64,000 nt of DNA from Algoriphagus marinus (GTDB taxonomy: Bacteria > Bacteroidota > Bacteroidia > Cytophagales > Cyclobacteriaceae): positions 1 to 64,000 of the forward strand of contig NZ_MSPQ01000018.1 of the NCBI RefSeq assembly GCF_001936475.1. The letters run 5' to 3'. This document shows, piece by piece, positions 62,084 to 64,000 of this stretch (its first letter is position 1; the number at the start of each line of letters is the position of its first letter). The translations under genes were made by a program, and so were the position numbers. The notes below the pieces were generated by a model. That model was not told the DNA's origin. It was given only the letters and a program-made list of their open reading frames with translations, and did not search any database.

Positions 62084-62811
62084 CGGTTGTTTAGATATGC
62101 GTTAATAGCTCTCTTTAAATTTTCATTTTTTTCTGCGACTCTTTCAGCATTGGTTCTCATTATTCTCAATTTCACTCCTGATTCGAATAGAATTTGCCTG
62201 AGTTCTTCATTTTTAAACTCTTCAAAAAATTTTTCATCGTTAACTAAATCAAATTTCAAGCGGTCGGTGTTTAATTGCTTTCCAAAATTCAAAAGTTGTT
62301 TTTCTGCCATAAAGGGTCTCACTACTCCCTCAATAATATCATTGTGTTTGAGAATGGTATTTTCCAACCATTCTATTGTCAAGTAATGGTCCAAGAGCAG
62401 TTTCTTTAACTCTTGGTCTTTTACCTCATTGGGAAGGTTAGAATTATTTTTTTTGATCGTCAAAATATTTGGCTCTGAAGCACGAATCAAATCAAGGTTG
62501 CCAATGGATTGTAGAGGTATTTTATTTTCTGAAAGGAGGACCAAATCCCTGTGTACGGCAAGGATTTTATCTGTTCTGGACATGATACTATCCAAGCTTA
62601 GGGAATCTGTTTTAATATTTTCTAAAGCGTATATTAATTGTTCCCGCTCTCTTGCACTCTCTTTTCGACTTTCATTCCAATTGTTTACTTGTAGGGCGAT
62701 CAAAATTCCAATGACAACCAAAAAAATTTCACCTATGGCATAGGCTAAATAGCGAGTGACCTTGTTTTGAGTTAGGAGTTTCTGGCGGACTTTTCTGAAA
62801 AATGAGATCAT
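62080..62811 (-). CDS. DUF6090 family membrane-anchored protein
   Basis: At 243 residues it is the shortest intact member. The head is MISFFRKVRQKLLTQNKVTR, the helix GEIFLVVIGILIALQV, then NNWNESRKES. The central site is degenerate (KKNNSNLPNEVKDQELKKLL), with no SG pair. Ends in a basic segment (NENLKRAINAYLNNR). It lies 1 bp after the previous gene. Function unknown. Confidence 0.88.
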   Translation of the reverse strand: MISFFRKVRQKLLTQNKVTRYLAYAIGEIFLVVIGILIALQVNNWNESRKESAREREQLIYALENIKTDSLSLDSIMSRTDKILAVHRDLVLLSENKIPLQSIGNLDLIRASEPNILTIKKNNSNLPNEVKDQELKKLLLDHYLTIEWLENTILKHNDIIEGVVRPFMAEKQLLNFGKQLNTDRLKFDLVNDEKFFEEFKNEELRQILFESGVKLRIMRTNAERVAEKNENLKRAINAYLNNR

Positions 62812-62812
62812 T

Positions 62813-63595
62813 CTATATTTTTTTATTCAATTCTTCCTCTATCATCTGAAGTGTTATTTTTAAAAAGTCTTTTAAGTTTAATTCGTTGACTGACACGTAA
62901 TCATTGTTATGCTTGTGATGCCAAATTTGATTCTCAAATTCTAAATATTCCTCCTTAGCTATATTGAACTTAAATGGGGATTTTTCCTCGTAGTTCTGGA
63001 GATATTTTTTCTTGTCAAATGGAAGTTTTTTAGTGAGCTCTCCATTTGCTAAGGGGAAACGTTTCATTAAAAAAGGCATCATGTTCATGGTATAATTATC
63101 AGATCTAAAAAGAATATCTTCTTCCTGATCTATTAAGAGTGTCAACCAATTTATAATCTGAGTGCGCAAAGCATCATTCTTAAGTAGAGTTAATTTTCCT
63201 GAATTGACGATTTCACTAGATACTCCTGTTTGAGCATCAAAAGAATTAAATGTACCAACCCTCACGAGCAGGTCATCCAACAAATCAGAATCATCTGCGA
63301 TAGAATTGGATCTTATTAATTGCGTGAGCTGCAAACATGCCTCAGTTACTTTAGTATTGATAGTGATACTAAAGTTTAATTCCTCCAGATTATTTTCAAA
63401 TTCATCTTTTAGCCCTAAAAGAATTTCTAATTCTTCTTTATTCTCAATTCGCTGCTGATTCCAAGTATTGATCTGCAAGGCAATCAAAATACCAATTACC
63501 ACAAGGAAAATCTCACCTAGGGCATACACTAAATACCGTGTGACCTGATTTTGGCTGAGTAGTTTCTGGCGGATTTTTCGAAAAAAGGAGATCAT
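62813..63595 (-). CDS. DUF6090 family membrane-anchored protein
   Basis: This 260-residue protein has head MISFFRKIRQKLLSQNQVTR, a helix (GEIFLVVIGILIALQI), NTWNQQRIEN, and central motif SSEIVNSGKLTLLKNDALRTQ. The 40-bp gap upstream contains no recognisable promoter. Function unknown. Confidence 0.88.
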   Translation of the reverse strand: MISFFRKIRQKLLSQNQVTRYLVYALGEIFLVVIGILIALQINTWNQQRIENKEELEILLGLKDEFENNLEELNFSITINTKVTEACLQLTQLIRSNSIADDSDLLDDLLVRVGTFNSFDAQTGVSSEIVNSGKLTLLKNDALRTQIINWLTLLIDQEEDILFRSDNYTMNMMPFLMKRFPLANGELTKKLPFDKKKYLQNYEEKSPFKFNIAKEEYLEFENQIWHHKHNNDYVSVNELNLKDFLKITLQMIEEELNKKI

Positions 63596-63635
63596 CGGTT
63601 TAATTTTTTAAAAGCATAAATCTTGGAAAGTAGGG

Positions 63636-64000
63636 TCAATTATTCTGGTCATGATCAATCTTGTATTCTTTCTCTATATCCTCGAGTAGTTTTTCAGCGG
63701 ATTCTTTTGCCCAAGAAATATAAAAATTGTAAGTCTTTAGATCTATCTGAAAATGTGCAATTTCGTTGAGATAGTCATCCAATTTCAACTCATCCGGCTG
63801 TAGCAATTGAAGATCTTTTTGCTGGAGTAAATCAGAGTAATCATAGCCTGGTTCAAAACTACTATCATTTATGGAGTCAAAGGATTGGATATAAGTATCT
63901 AATCCTCTAAACTGGATAAACTTTTTTTGCATGTTCTTCATATCTACAAAACCTTCACCTGGATCATAATCGAGGACTGCGAAAGATTTCCTTTCGTAGT
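63636..64000 (-). CDS. Partial gene running off the right edge, probably a DUF6090 C-terminal half
   Basis: The frame ending at 63636 stays open to the window end (YERKSFAVLDYDPGEGFVDM before the first internal ATG at 63941), so a start inside the window is not required. The sequence is helical and acidic, and its last 40 residues (IAHFQIDLKTYNFYISWAKE) align loosely with C-termini of array members such as 60580-61338. The head, helix and central motif would lie beyond 64000, so the family call is tentative. Confidence 0.6.
   Translation of the reverse strand, partial: YERKSFAVLDYDPGEGFVDMKNMQKKFIQFRGLDTYIQSFDSINDSSFEPGYDYSDLLQQKDLQLLQPDELKLDDYLNEIAHFQIDLKTYNFYISWAKESAEKLLEDIEKEYKIDHDQNN

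Overview
The window reads as chromosomal DNA of a Bacteroidota bacterium, most likely a Cytophagales/Cyclobacteriaceae member (Algoriphagus-like). This is inferred from the moderately AT-rich sequence, the ATGA gene overlaps without clear Shine-Dalgarno sites, the 7TMR-DISM kinases, the two-component-regulator propeller kinases with a Y_Y_Y domain, and the DUF6090 proteins. Every gene I can support lies on the minus strand. I see no rRNA, tRNA, CRISPR array or prophage.

Region 1 (about 1-51,180) is a 51-kb cluster of sensor histidine kinases. In transcription order (high to low coordinate) it contains: a propeller kinase (47910-51179); two giant soluble kinases with tandem sensor modules (42018-47906 and 34370-42016); a degenerate kinase remnant; a third giant kinase (27706-34218); a 7TM kinase (25562-27709); a TPR kinase (23526-25565); three lipoprotein propeller kinases (19864-23529, 16164-19862, 12481-16167); two FIST-domain sensor proteins (11298-12455, 10136-11275); a short soluble kinase (9062-10135); a second kinase remnant; a fourth giant kinase (1835-8827); and a broken 7TM kinase (6-1838). 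Most junctions overlap by 4 bp or are separated by 0-25 bp, so they look like one or a few long operons. Eleven kinases are intact. All carry an IAHEI(Q/K)NPLNFVNNF H-box and a HATPase domain, yet no receiver domain or DNA-binding regulator is encoded here, so the phosphate acceptors must lie elsewhere. The four giant kinases hold 39 copies of a roughly 180-residue GAF-like module joined by a repeated helical linker.

Region 2 (51,180-51,850) is an intergenic stretch that ends in a decayed DUF6090 head.

Region 3 (51,850-64,000) is a tandem array of at least eleven DUF6090 membrane-anchored proteins, the last running off the right edge. It is interrupted by one amidohydrolase lipoprotein gene and by two copies of an IS200/REP-type element, one with an intact Y1 transposase and one internally deleted. 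Each element lies in a DUF6090 gene cut after about 30 codons. The paralogues share a near-constant first 45 codons and diverge afterwards.

The window as a whole looks like a hot zone of paralogue expansion and recombination. Evidence includes near-identical 126-bp propeller repeats that vary at only a few codons, palindromic micro-repeats inserted in frame at the same loops of several kinases, kinase-core swaps between paralogues, and several gene remnants.
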